A stretch of 64,000 nt of DNA from NCBI RefSeq assembly GCF_004353845.1, contig NZ_CP037864.1, forward strand, positions 3,720,001-3,784,000, read 5' to 3'. The stretch comes from Citrobacter arsenatis. Lineage in GTDB: Bacteria > Pseudomonadota > Gammaproteobacteria > Enterobacterales > Enterobacteriaceae. The translations under genes were made by a program, and so were the position numbers. The notes under the pieces are model-generated. The model saw only the letters and a list, made by a program, of their open reading frames with translations, was not told the origin of the DNA and ran no database searches. Every line of letters begins with the position of its first letter. Position 1 is the stretch's first letter. Positions 1-7,264 of this stretch are shown in pieces.

Positions 1-540
1 GGTTTTGGCTTTATCCCCCCCATCCGCTTTATCTGCCGCGCCCCATGCTGCCAGATAGGTATAGCGTGCATTACCGGAGGTTTTCGGGTTCGGGAAAATC
101 AGCTTCACGTCCGGGCGAACCAGATCGTTCCATTCGTGGATATTCTTTGGGTTACCCTTACGCACCAAAAACGCCATGGTGGAATAGAATGGCGAACTGT
201 TATTCGGCAGACGGCTTTGCCAGTCGGCGGGGATCAGCTTGCCCTTGTCATGCAGGATCTGCACGTCGGTCACCTGGTTATAGGTCACCACATCAGCTTT
301 CAACCCCTGCAGAATCGCCAGCGCCTGTTTTGATGACCCGGCATGAGATTGTTTAATCGTCAATTTGTCACCACCGTTATCCTTCGCCCATTGCTGTTCG
401 AACGGCGGGTTAAGGGCGGCAAACAGTTCGCGGGAAACATCGTATGAACTGTTCAGCAGTTCCGTTGCCTGCGCCTGACCCACCAGCAACAGCATTGCTG
501 CCAGCGTCAGCGTTCTTTTTTTCAGTAAGTTAACGGCCAT
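1..540 (-). CDS. cysP: Thiosulfate/sulfate ABC transporter periplasmic binding protein CysP (5' part; runs off window)
   Basis: Periplasmic thiosulfate- and sulfate-binding component of the CysPUWA importer of sulfur assimilation. The first 180 codons are present and the reading frame stays open to base 1. The product begins MAVNLLKKRTLTLAAMLLLV, a typical Sec signal peptide, followed after cleavage near GQAQA by the mature start TELLNSSYDVSRELF and later by the SHAGSSKQA segment characteristic of the sulfate-binding family. The rest of the gene and cysUWAM would lie to the left of the window. Expression is expected to be CysB-dependent; I could not delimit a CysB site in the AT-rich upstream stretch. 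Identity is clear; only the C-terminal half is unseen. Confidence 0.95.
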   Translation of the reverse strand, partial: MAVNLLKKRTLTLAAMLLLVGQAQATELLNSSYDVSRELFAALNPPFEQQWAKDNGGDKLTIKQSHAGSSKQALAILQGLKADVVTYNQVTDVQILHDKGKLIPADWQSRLPNNSSPFYSTMAFLVRKGNPKNIHEWNDLVRPDVKLIFPNPKTSGNARYTYLAAWGAADKADGGDKAKT

Positions 541-844
541 TGCGCACCCTTATAAATTTAATGACTTTCTTATGGCCATCATATTTATAACCAGTGCTAA
601 AGGAGTAACGGTTTTATATACCGTTTGATGATTTGAAAGTTGAAAAGAGAATAAGAGCTTATCCCAGTAGGTGTAATTGTTGCAGGCAGTTTGGACACGG
701 ACAGCGCGGAAAAACCGGAGCGTACACGAAGTACGTGAGGATTTTGAGCACTGCCCTGGGTCAAACTGGCAAATAAAATAGCCTAATGGGATAGCTCTAA
801 GGGTAGCCCCTCCCCAGGTTCACCAGGGAGGAGACCGGCATCAA
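541..844. other. cysP-ucpA intergenic region (304 bp)
   Basis: The left part (541-653) is AT-rich and is the place for the cysP promoter and CysB-binding DNA. The middle (654-798) is a hairpin-forming repeat element listed separately. The right end (about 799-840) has short inverted GC-rich stretches next to the ucpA stop codon (CTCCCCAGG...CACCAGGGAGGAG) which could fold as a weak terminator for ucpA, but there is no clear T-tract. No gene is seen here. Confidence 0.6.
654..798. repeat. MITE-like hairpin element with terminal inverted repeats
   Basis: About 145 bp bounded by imperfect terminal inverted repeats. The left end reads AGAGCTTATCCCAGTAGG (654-671) and the right end, read on the opposite strand, AGAGCTATCCCATTAGG, so they differ by one inserted base and one mismatch. 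Inner arms continue the pairing (CAGTTTG near 686 against CAAACTG near 763) around a GTAC-ACGAA-GTAC core near 723-735, so the whole element can fold into one long hairpin. TAA flanks both sides (652-654 and 798-800), as for a short target duplication. No coding capacity. I believe similar sequences occur between genes in other enterobacteria but cannot name the family. Confidence 0.6.
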
Positions 845-1636
845 TCAGACGCCAACGCTTACGCTTTCAGGCAAAGTGCTGCCGCCATCAATCACGTTTT
901 GCGTGCCAGTTAAGTAACTAGACTCATCCGACGCCAGGAATGCCGCCAGTTCACCTACCTCAAGTGGGCAGGCCAAACGGCGCATCGGAATAGCTTTTGC
1001 CATTTCGACTAATACGGATTCTGGATCCTCCGGATTAGACTGACGTGCGATGTTTTCTGCCATCGGCGTACGAACGTAGCCCGGGCAAATGGCATTCACG
1101 CGGATGCCGGACTGCGCATATTCCACCGCCAGGGATTTGGTCAAACCGATGATCGCGGCTTTCGACAGCGCATAGGCCGTTTCGCCCGGATCGGCAACCA
1201 TATCGCCGGTTACAGATGACATCATCACGATGCGCCCGTCTTTGCGCGCAATCATCTCCGGCAGAACGGCTTTCGTTACGTTCCAGACACCTTTAATATT
1301 GATATCAATGTGGAAATCGCGATCTTCATCGCTCATATCAAGGAAGTTGCCGAGGCGACAAACGCCGGCGTTGTTGACCAGAATATCGATTTTACCTTCA
1401 ATCTTCTTCGCACGTTTCACCGCCGCGGTGACGGAAGCAAAATCTCTGACGTCAGCATGAACAGCTGTGCAACGGTGTCCGCGACCAGCCAACTCATCCG
1501 CCAGTTTTTCAATCTCATCGGAGATATCCAGCAGGATTAAGTTCGCGCCATGGCGGGCAAACGTTCTGGCAATCCCTTCGCCAATACCCTGAGATGCGCC
1601 CGTAATCAATGCTGTTTTGCCCGTGAGTTTTCCCAT
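845..1636 (-). CDS. ucpA: SDR-family oxidoreductase UcpA
   Basis: Short-chain dehydrogenase/reductase of 263 residues, the same length as E. coli UcpA and nearly identical in the segments I recall. The N-terminal Rossmann motif TGASQGIG (residues 12-19), NNAG (88-91), catalytic Ser140/141, and Tyr155-x3-Lys159 are all present, so it should be an active cytosolic NAD(P)H-dependent enzyme. The physiological substrate is not known; in E. coli it has been linked to furan and stress tolerance. It lies downstream of cysP in the same orientation and keeps the backbone position next to the cys operon. The ATG start is preceded by AAGGAG. Confidence 0.93.
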   Translation of the reverse strand: MGKLTGKTALITGASQGIGEGIARTFARHGANLILLDISDEIEKLADELAGRGHRCTAVHADVRDFASVTAAVKRAKKIEGKIDILVNNAGVCRLGNFLDMSDEDRDFHIDINIKGVWNVTKAVLPEMIARKDGRIVMMSSVTGDMVADPGETAYALSKAAIIGLTKSLAVEYAQSGIRVNAICPGYVRTPMAENIARQSNPEDPESVLVEMAKAIPMRRLACPLEVGELAAFLASDESSYLTGTQNVIDGGSTLPESVSVGV

Positions 1637-1745
1637 TTCAATATTCTCCTTTTGAATATGAAGCCTTCACTTCATTCACGCAGAAGATACAGCAATAACA
1701 AATTAGTGCTGAGGAATAGCTCACTAAATCAGGTTAATCTCAGGT

Positions 1746-1771
1746 AAAAAAAATCCCCGACGATGCGGGGA
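1746..1771 (-). terminator. Rho-independent terminator of the GntR-family gene
   Basis: On the minus strand the stem TCCCCG (1771-1766) and CGGGGA (1759-1754) encloses a six-base loop and is followed by eight T residues (1753-1746). It lies 40 bp beyond the stop codon of the minus-strand regulator gene at 1811 and before ucpA, so it separates the island from the cys-ucpA block. Confidence 0.8.
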
Positions 1772-1810
1772 CCCAGCAGCAAACATGCTCTGACTACGTT
1801 ATCAGAAGAC

Positions 1811-2467
1811 TTACAGCCGTTTTTCCAGCAAATGTGCTCTCATCAACTCCGACGCCATCTGCGCATCCCCTTTTTTAATATGAAGCAGTATTTCCCTCTG
1901 TTTTGTCGCCGTATCAAGAAAATACTGACGATCGTTCGCAGGTAACGACTCCCGTGTTTTCTCAAAATAAGTAATCAAGACATCTGAGAATACCTGCAGA
2001 ACTCGATTGCCACTCGCCTGTAGCAAGAGCAAATGAAAATCTCTATCGTGACGATCGGCCACCTCGGGGTTATCCGCATTTTCTTCGATGAGCCTTAGCT
2101 CATTTTCAAGTTTGGAGAGCATAGCCGGGAAGATTCTACGCGTTGCCAGAGGGATAATCGCACACTCAATCAGGATCCTTGCCTCTGTAAATTCTGTGAT
2201 ATCAAACCCGGACAAATCAAACTGCATCAGCAACTGGTGATTTATGTTGTGCTGTTCCAAATTTTTCAAAACACTACCACGACGGGGAGAGCGTTCAAGC
2301 ATTCCCATCTGTACCAGCGTGCTGAGCGCCTGACGAACTTTATATCTTGATGTATTAAAACGAACGGCAAGTTCAGTTTCAGTTTCAATGCGACCGTCAG
2401 CATTGCGGTTAGCATCATCAAGCAGATATTTTTTAATACTTTCAAACAGTTCGTTTTTGTTATCCAT
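1811..2467 (-). CDS. GntR-family transcriptional regulator (FadR/FCD subfamily)
   Basis: 218-residue DNA-binding regulator. Residues about 5-70 form the GntR winged helix-turn-helix (TETELAVRFNTSRYKVRQAL ... MGMLERSPRRGSVL). Residues about 80-215 are an all-helical FCD ligand domain with the usual metal-site elements (D and H residues in HDRDFHLLLLQASGN and a late histidine, RAHLLEK). FCD regulators commonly sense small organic acids. It is transcribed divergently from the first Dcu-type carrier, with a perfect 7-bp inverted repeat in the shared 144-bp gap, so it probably controls the island. I chose ATG at 2467; a GTG two codons upstream (2473) is possible. The effector is unknown: fumarate, aspartate or the lyase substrate are reasonable guesses. 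Confidence 0.85.
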   Translation of the reverse strand: MDNKNELFESIKKYLLDDANRNADGRIETETELAVRFNTSRYKVRQALSTLVQMGMLERSPRRGSVLKNLEQHNINHQLLMQFDLSGFDITEFTEARILIECAIIPLATRRIFPAMLSKLENELRLIEENADNPEVADRHDRDFHLLLLQASGNRVLQVFSDVLITYFEKTRESLPANDRQYFLDTATKQREILLHIKKGDAQMASELMRAHLLEKRL

Positions 2468-2511
2468 AAACACGCTCTGATTAAAGTGCTGTAAAAATCA
2501 TGAGTATAAAT

Positions 2512-2529
2512 AATCTAATAAGTTAGATT
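2512..2529. promoter_or_regulatory. Candidate operator for the divergent GntR-family regulator
   Basis: Perfect inverted repeat AATCTAA-TAAG-TTAGATT centred between the regulator and the first dcu-type gene. A TATACT -10-like hexamer follows at 2536-2541 for the rightward gene. Its symmetry and place fit a GntR dimer site; binding is inferred. Confidence 0.5.
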
Positions 2530-2611
2530 GCTTAATATACTGTTATGGTAAGATTATAGGCCCTATTATTCAAATTATATCAGGTCATTTGTTAATAAAA
2601 AGGAATTAATT

Positions 2612-3928
2612 ATGGTGTTATTCGTAACTCAGTTTGCGATAGTACTGATATGTATCGGTATAGGCGGACGTTTTGGCGGGATTGGCCTCGGGGCTGCTGG
2701 CGGGTTAGGACTTGCTATCCTGACTTTTGGTTTTGGACTCCCCCCCGACTCACCTCCTATTACTGTTATTTCTATTATCCTTGCGGTTATCACATGCATC
2801 ACAATCCTTCAAGCAGCCGGTGGTCTTGATTTATTCGTTACGATGGCAGAACGGATCCTCAGAAAGTGGCCGGGCGCTATCACTTTTCTCGGTCCAGCAG
2901 TCGCTTACCTTTTTACAGCTATCTGCGGAACAGGATATGTTGCCTTTTCCGTGTATCCAGTCATTGCTGAAATTGCAGCAGATGCCAGGGTACGGCCTGA
3001 GAGGGCCATGTCTATGTCGGTAATCGCTGCCAATTTTGGGCTCATTGCCAGCCCAGTCAGTGCGGTCGTTACAGGGACAATTGCTGTGCTTGCTGGATTA
3101 CATGTCTCTGCTTTAGATATCTTGTTGGTCACCGTTCCCGGAACGTTCCTGGGCTGTATTGTTGGCTGCCTGTTCGTCTTTAAAAGAGGTCACGAGCTTA
3201 AAAACGATCCGGAATTCCAACGCAGGGTTGCTGAAGGTGAGTTTGAATCAGTAAAAGCTGAAGAGCGAACAGCCAATATAGTGACAAAAGAGGCAAAGAG
3301 AGGATTGCTGATTTTCCTTACCGGTATCATTCTGGTCGTGCTTATGGGTTCAATTCCTGAATTACGTCCACAATGGAATAACGGTAGCGGAATGGAGCGT
3401 ATGAGCATCCCAACCACGCTGCAAATAATTATGCTGACAACGGCATGTATTATTATGATGGTGTGTCGAATTTCTCCGTCAAAACTCGATTCAGGTTCTG
3501 TATTTAAAGCAGGTCTTGTGGGTGTCGTCGCCATATTTGGTCTGTCATGGATGATGAACTCCTTTTTTGAGGCATGGCACGAATTATTTAACACAGCCTT
3601 CCACGGTTTTCAGAATCCCGTATTGTTCGGCATTATTGTTTTTGGTCTTTCGGCCGTAATTTATAGCCCAGCAGCAACTGCTGTAGCACTACTCCCCGCT
3701 GGCGTGTTAATGGGATATCCGGCAGAAACCCTGGTCGCCCTACTCCCGCTTACTTGTGGATCGTTCATTATTCCAGGAGGGGCACAGATTGGCTGTGTGG
3801 CGTTTGATCGAACCGGGACAACTCGAATTGGCAAATATGTGGTTAACCACAGCTACATGCTTCCAGGCCTTGTTACCGTTGTGGCATCAACCCTTTTCTG
3901 CTTCCTTTTTTCCAGAATGCTGATGTAG
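2612..3928 (+). CDS. Anaerobic C4-dicarboxylate transporter, DcuA/DcuB family (first copy)
   Basis: 438-residue polytopic inner-membrane protein of the DcuA/DcuB family, which carry out fumarate/succinate antiport or aspartate and malate uptake. Family signatures: N-terminal hydrophobic pair with GIGGRFGGIGLGAAGG, LQAAGGLDLFV near residue 65, the cytoplasmic FKRGHELKNDPEFQRRV segment near 190, and the C-terminal CVAFDRTGTTRIGKYVVNHSY block. Length agrees with DcuA (433) and DcuB (446). The closest relative visible is the second copy at 4053-5369, with which it is convergent. Start chosen at ATG 2612 behind AAAGGA. It differs clearly from the housekeeping E. coli DcuA/DcuB sequences, so I give no gene symbol. 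Which dicarboxylate it prefers cannot be read from the sequence. Confidence 0.88.
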   Translation: MVLFVTQFAIVLICIGIGGRFGGIGLGAAGGLGLAILTFGFGLPPDSPPITVISIILAVITCITILQAAGGLDLFVTMAERILRKWPGAITFLGPAVAYLFTAICGTGYVAFSVYPVIAEIAADARVRPERAMSMSVIAANFGLIASPVSAVVTGTIAVLAGLHVSALDILLVTVPGTFLGCIVGCLFVFKRGHELKNDPEFQRRVAEGEFESVKAEERTANIVTKEAKRGLLIFLTGIILVVLMGSIPELRPQWNNGSGMERMSIPTTLQIIMLTTACIIMMVCRISPSKLDSGSVFKAGLVGVVAIFGLSWMMNSFFEAWHELFNTAFHGFQNPVLFGIIVFGLSAVIYSPAATAVALLPAGVLMGYPAETLVALLPLTCGSFIIPGGAQIGCVAFDRTGTTRIGKYVVNHSYMLPGLVTVVASTLFCFLFSRMLM

Positions 3929-3969
3929 AGCGAGAGAGCAATTTAATTGTGGTAATACCTTTTCTTCAT

Positions 3970-4002
3970 GGCATCCCCTTGTTCCAGCTCAAAGGGGATG
4001 CC
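3970..4002. terminator. Stem-loop between the two convergent dcu-type genes
   Basis: Perfect 11-bp inverted repeat GGCATCCCCTT / AAGGGGATGCC with an 11-base loop, midway between the two stop codons. Neither side has a proper T-tract, so it may be a weak bidirectional terminator or an mRNA 3'-end stabiliser. Confidence 0.5.
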
Positions 4003-4052
4003 CTATAACTCACTTCTGAAGGTTGCCACCACAATTTTCCACAGACTGTATT

Positions 4053-5369
4053 TTACAGAACAACCTGGGCAATTAGATAAGCAAAAATTACCTGAGAGAT
4101 AACCATGACAAAGCCCGGACGAATATAGCTATGGTTAACAACAAATCGTCCAATCTTTGTGGTACCTGTTCGGTCAAATGCAACACAACCGATTTGATTG
4201 GCTCCCGGTATAATGAAGTCACCACAGGTACAGGCAAAAATAGCGATAAGAAACGGCGCTGGAATACCTAAGGTAACACCTAGTGGCATGATGGCGGCTA
4301 CCGTCGCCGCGGGACTCATAATGACCAAAGAGAACAAGAATACAACCACGCCAAAAAGCATTGGAGCGCCATTTACAATGCCACCAAAGACCTTAATCAA
4401 TTCTGGCTGATAGGCATCAAAAAACGTCGCCGTCATCCATGAAACGCCGAGTATTGCGACAACCCCCATCAAACCAGCACGGAAGACTGAGCCACCATTC
4501 AAGGTGCTACTTGGCACTTTACTGACAATCATAATAAACAAAGCTGCTGTCAACATGATCATCTGAATAACCATTGGGGTAGACAGTCGTTTTCCATCCC
4601 AGGAGGGAAGTAACCCCGTAAAAGAGCCTAAAATAAGCACCAGTACAACACCAATCGCAAAGATCACAACACCTTTTTTAGCACCGGCCGAAGCAACATA
4701 TTCTTTTTTCTGCTCAGTATGCATGAACTCATATTCGCCAGCGGCTACTCTCCTCTGAAATTCCGGATCGTCCTCCAGCTCTTTTCCGCGTTTATAAACT
4801 GAAAAGCTGGTGACAATGGCAGCCAAAAAGAATGAAGGGAGTGCAATAGTCAGTATTTGCCCAAGAGTAATCCCAGCATATTCATGCAGGATAGCCAGCA
4901 TCCCCGCGGTTGCCGCACTCATCGGACTGGCTGCAACTGCGACGCTGGCTGCAATAACCGTTGCGGACAACGCTCGCTCCGGACGGACCTTTGCTTCAGC
5001 AGCAACCTCAGCGACTACCGGATACAAAGAGAAAGCAACGTAAGTCGTGCCGCAGAATAGCGTAAATATGGAAGTTAATATTGGGGCTACAAAAGTAATA
5101 GCCTGTGGTTTTTTACGCAGTAATTTTTCAGCCACACGCACAAGATAATCAAGTCCACCAGCGGCCTGTAATACGCTGACAGCGCCAATCACGCAAATAA
5201 TAATTAACATTGCAGTAATAGATGGTGTGGAGGGTTTTAGTCCAAAGCCCAGAACTAATATTGCAACGCCAAGTCCTCCTCCAGCACCAAGCCCCATTCC
5301 GCCATAACGCCCGCCTATACCAATACAGGCGAGTACAATTAATAACTGTATAAAAAATAAAGTATCCAT
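4053..5369 (-). CDS. Anaerobic C4-dicarboxylate transporter, DcuA/DcuB family (second copy)
   Basis: 438-residue membrane carrier with the same architecture as its convergent neighbour: FIQLLIVLACIGIGGRYGG at the N terminus, LQAAGGLDYLVRVAEKLLRK, the KRGKELEDDPEFQRRV loop, and CVAFDRTGTTKIGRFVVNHS near the C terminus. It starts 62 bp after the stop of the lyase gene on the same strand, behind a good AGAGGTG ribosome-binding site, so lyase and carrier very likely form one transcript. This pairing suggests export of the fumarate made by the lyase in exchange for a dicarboxylate or aspartate-like substrate. That role is inferred from context; the fold and family are plain from the sequence. Confidence 0.88.
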   Translation of the reverse strand: MDTLFFIQLLIVLACIGIGGRYGGMGLGAGGGLGVAILVLGFGLKPSTPSITAMLIIICVIGAVSVLQAAGGLDYLVRVAEKLLRKKPQAITFVAPILTSIFTLFCGTTYVAFSLYPVVAEVAAEAKVRPERALSATVIAASVAVAASPMSAATAGMLAILHEYAGITLGQILTIALPSFFLAAIVTSFSVYKRGKELEDDPEFQRRVAAGEYEFMHTEQKKEYVASAGAKKGVVIFAIGVVLVLILGSFTGLLPSWDGKRLSTPMVIQMIMLTAALFIMIVSKVPSSTLNGGSVFRAGLMGVVAILGVSWMTATFFDAYQPELIKVFGGIVNGAPMLFGVVVFLFSLVIMSPAATVAAIMPLGVTLGIPAPFLIAIFACTCGDFIIPGANQIGCVAFDRTGTTKIGRFVVNHSYIRPGFVMVISQVIFAYLIAQVVL

Positions 5370-5431
5370 TTTTCACCTCTAAGCATCTCCCGGATATTGC
5401 ATCCAGGAGATATTAATTATTATGCTCAGGA

Positions 5432-6808
5432 TTAGTTTAAATATGATTTAGCAACTTCGATCTGTTTTTTAACAGCATCAGTACCCGTTCCACCATAGGA
5501 CATTCTTGATTTAATACATGCCTCGAGGGATATACTCTCATAAATATCACAATCAATTTTTTCATCAAATGAGTGGAATTCATCCAGGGTAAGCTCTTCC
5601 AACATTTTTCTATGCTTTATACAGTAATTAACAGCACTGCCAACAATATGGTGAGCTTCCCTGAATGGGATTCCTTTACGAACCAGATAGTCAGCCATAT
5701 CGGTCGCGTTTGAGAATCCTCTTGCTGCTGCGTTGCGAGTATTTTCTGAAAGAATAACCATTTTTTCGAGCATCGGTGCCATAATTTTCAAACTGGTCTG
5801 TAAGGTATCCATAGAGTCATAGACCTGTTCTTTGTCCTCACTCATATCAGTATTGTAGGCGAGAGGAATACCTTTCATAATGGTCAGCATCGCCATTAGA
5901 TTTCCGTACATACGCCCACCTTTACCACGCATTTTTTCGGCCACATCGGGATTTTTCTTCTGTGGCATAATGCTGGAGCCGGTACAGAAATCATCTGAAA
6001 GCTCAATAAATTTAAAATCCTGACTTGAGAATAAAACCAGCTCTTCAGACAAACGGGTAAGATGCATAAAACACATAGCAGCTGCAGCAGTGAATTCAAC
6101 CATATGATCACGATCGCTGACAGAATCAATACTATTCTCAGTCGGCTTGTCAAAACCAAGCTCTTGAGCCGTGAAATCACGATCAATGGGGAAAGTTGTA
6201 CCAGCAAGGGCCGCTGAACCTAAAGGGCATTCCCCCATGCGTTGATAAAGGTCTTCAAAACGGGTCCAGTCACGGCGCAACATCCAATAATATGCCATTA
6301 TCCAATGCGACAGAAGAATGGGCTGCCCGGTCTGTAAATGAGTATACCCAGGCATGATCGCATTAATGTTATTTTCAGCTTTGCTGATAATAACTTTTTG
6401 TAGATTAACGATATCCTGCTGAACTTCCCGAATAGTTGCTCTCATATGCATTTTAGAATCGACGGTCGTTTGGTCATTACGACTACGACCTGTATGTAAC
6501 TTTCCGCCAACAGGACCAATTATTTCTGTCATACGCCGTTCAATCGCCATATGAATATCTTCATCAACGGTATCAAAAACAAATAGCCCCTCCTCAATCT
6601 CTTTATCTACCTGCCTTAAGCCAGCAATAATCTTATTCGCTTCATCCTGCGTGATAATTCCCTGACGGCCCAACATAGTGGCATGGGCAATACTCCCCTG
6701 AATATCGAAAGGGCAGAGACGTTGTTCCAACATAATTGTCGCGTTGTAGGATTCAACCAGTTTATTTGTAGGCATATCAAAACGCCCACCCCATAATTTT
6801 GTAGACAT
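5432..6808 (-). CDS. Argininosuccinate-lyase-family protein (probable N-succinyl-compound lyase)
   Basis: 458-residue member of the aspartase/fumarase superfamily, ArgH branch, which split off fumarate by beta-elimination. Core motifs are intact: KLHTGRSRNDQ (103-113), GYTHLQTGQP with the catalytic His157, and GSSIMPQKKNPD with the catalytic serine loop (278/279). Positions that hold the arginine part of the substrate in ArgH differ: the usual Q of YNKDMQEDKE is Ser323, the preceding K is Thr320, and the N-terminal S and D of FNxSxxxD are Thr24 and Glu28. This makes a substrate other than argininosuccinate likely. ATG 6808 was chosen over the longer frame from 6871 because GGAGG precedes it and a promoter lies just upstream. 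It is the first gene of a two-gene unit with the second dcu-type gene. Confidence 0.85.
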   Translation of the reverse strand: MSTKLWGGRFDMPTNKLVESYNATIMLEQRLCPFDIQGSIAHATMLGRQGIITQDEANKIIAGLRQVDKEIEEGLFVFDTVDEDIHMAIERRMTEIIGPVGGKLHTGRSRNDQTTVDSKMHMRATIREVQQDIVNLQKVIISKAENNINAIMPGYTHLQTGQPILLSHWIMAYYWMLRRDWTRFEDLYQRMGECPLGSAALAGTTFPIDRDFTAQELGFDKPTENSIDSVSDRDHMVEFTAAAAMCFMHLTRLSEELVLFSSQDFKFIELSDDFCTGSSIMPQKKNPDVAEKMRGKGGRMYGNLMAMLTIMKGIPLAYNTDMSEDKEQVYDSMDTLQTSLKIMAPMLEKMVILSENTRNAAARGFSNATDMADYLVRKGIPFREAHHIVGSAVNYCIKHRKMLEELTLDEFHSFDEKIDCDIYESISLEACIKSRMSYGGTGTDAVKKQIEVAKSYLN

Positions 6809-6875
6809 AAAACCTCCAGGGAGTTTTTGTTGCAAAATAGTTAAATAAAAATTCCGTGATTTTTCGGTCATTTTC

Positions 6876-6908
6876 AGATTACAAGAGTGCCATTTTAATT
6901 GTCAACAA
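6876..6908 (-). promoter_or_regulatory. Candidate promoter and operator of the lyase-dcu unit
   Basis: On the minus strand TTGACA (6905-6900) is separated by 18 bp from TAATCT (6881-6876), a plausible sigma70 promoter with a start of transcription close to 6869, about 60 bases before the ATG at 6808. The -35 overlaps the small palindrome TTGT-CA-ACAA (6899-6908), which could be a GntR-type half-symmetric operator. Confidence 0.45.
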
Positions 6909-7228
6909 ATGAGGTCATTAAATCAATTTATACTGGAATTAATCACACTTATTAACGATTTTATTTTTTATGAATGGCACCCAAAAAGCAGATCTTTATC
7001 ACATTTAAATCATGGTTTAATTCAGATATATTCAGAATTTTTAAAGTAATAAATTGATATTAATATCTAATTGATTCCAAATAGTTGCATTTAATACTGT
7101 TGTTTTACGAATAAACAGGTAGGTTAATAGCACTGAACTTGGGAAGATGTTTTCCAGGATGAGCGACAATGCGGGCGCATTATCGATATGACAGACGTTG
7201 TGCGGTTTGGGGAATAGCTATTTTGTGC

Positions 7229-7253
7229 CAGATGGCGGCATCAGCGCCATCTG
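7229..7253 (-). terminator. Possible yfeX terminator stem-loop
   Basis: Nine-bp inverted repeat CAGATGGCG / CGCCATCTG with a seven-base loop, 11 bp beyond the yfeX stop. No T-tract follows on the minus strand, so intrinsic termination is uncertain. Confidence 0.35.
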
Positions 7254-7264
7254 ACATCATAAAA

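Larger units (their letters stand above)
6809..7264. other. AT-rich intergenic region upstream of the lyase gene (456 bp)
   Basis: No gene is supported. It holds the lyase promoter (6876-6908), an 8-bp inverted repeat GTGCCATT (6887-6894) / AATGGCAC (6973-6980), an AT-only palindrome GATATTAATATC near 7056-7067, and near its right end the stem-loop beyond yfeX. The base composition is much more AT-rich than in yfeX and beyond, which suggests that this end of the island was acquired. Confidence 0.6.

Noticed and set aside
6809..6871. 21-codon N-terminal extension of the ArgH-like lyase starting at 6871
   Set aside because: No ribosome-binding site at 6871, GGAGG before 6808, and a promoter whose start would lie at about 6869; family members start at the MSTKLWGGRF-like sequence.
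7056..7076. FNR-like sequence TTGATATTAATATC upstream of the lyase
   Set aside because: Left half TTGAT fits but the right half ATATC does not match ATCAA; AT-rich DNA gives many such half-sites.
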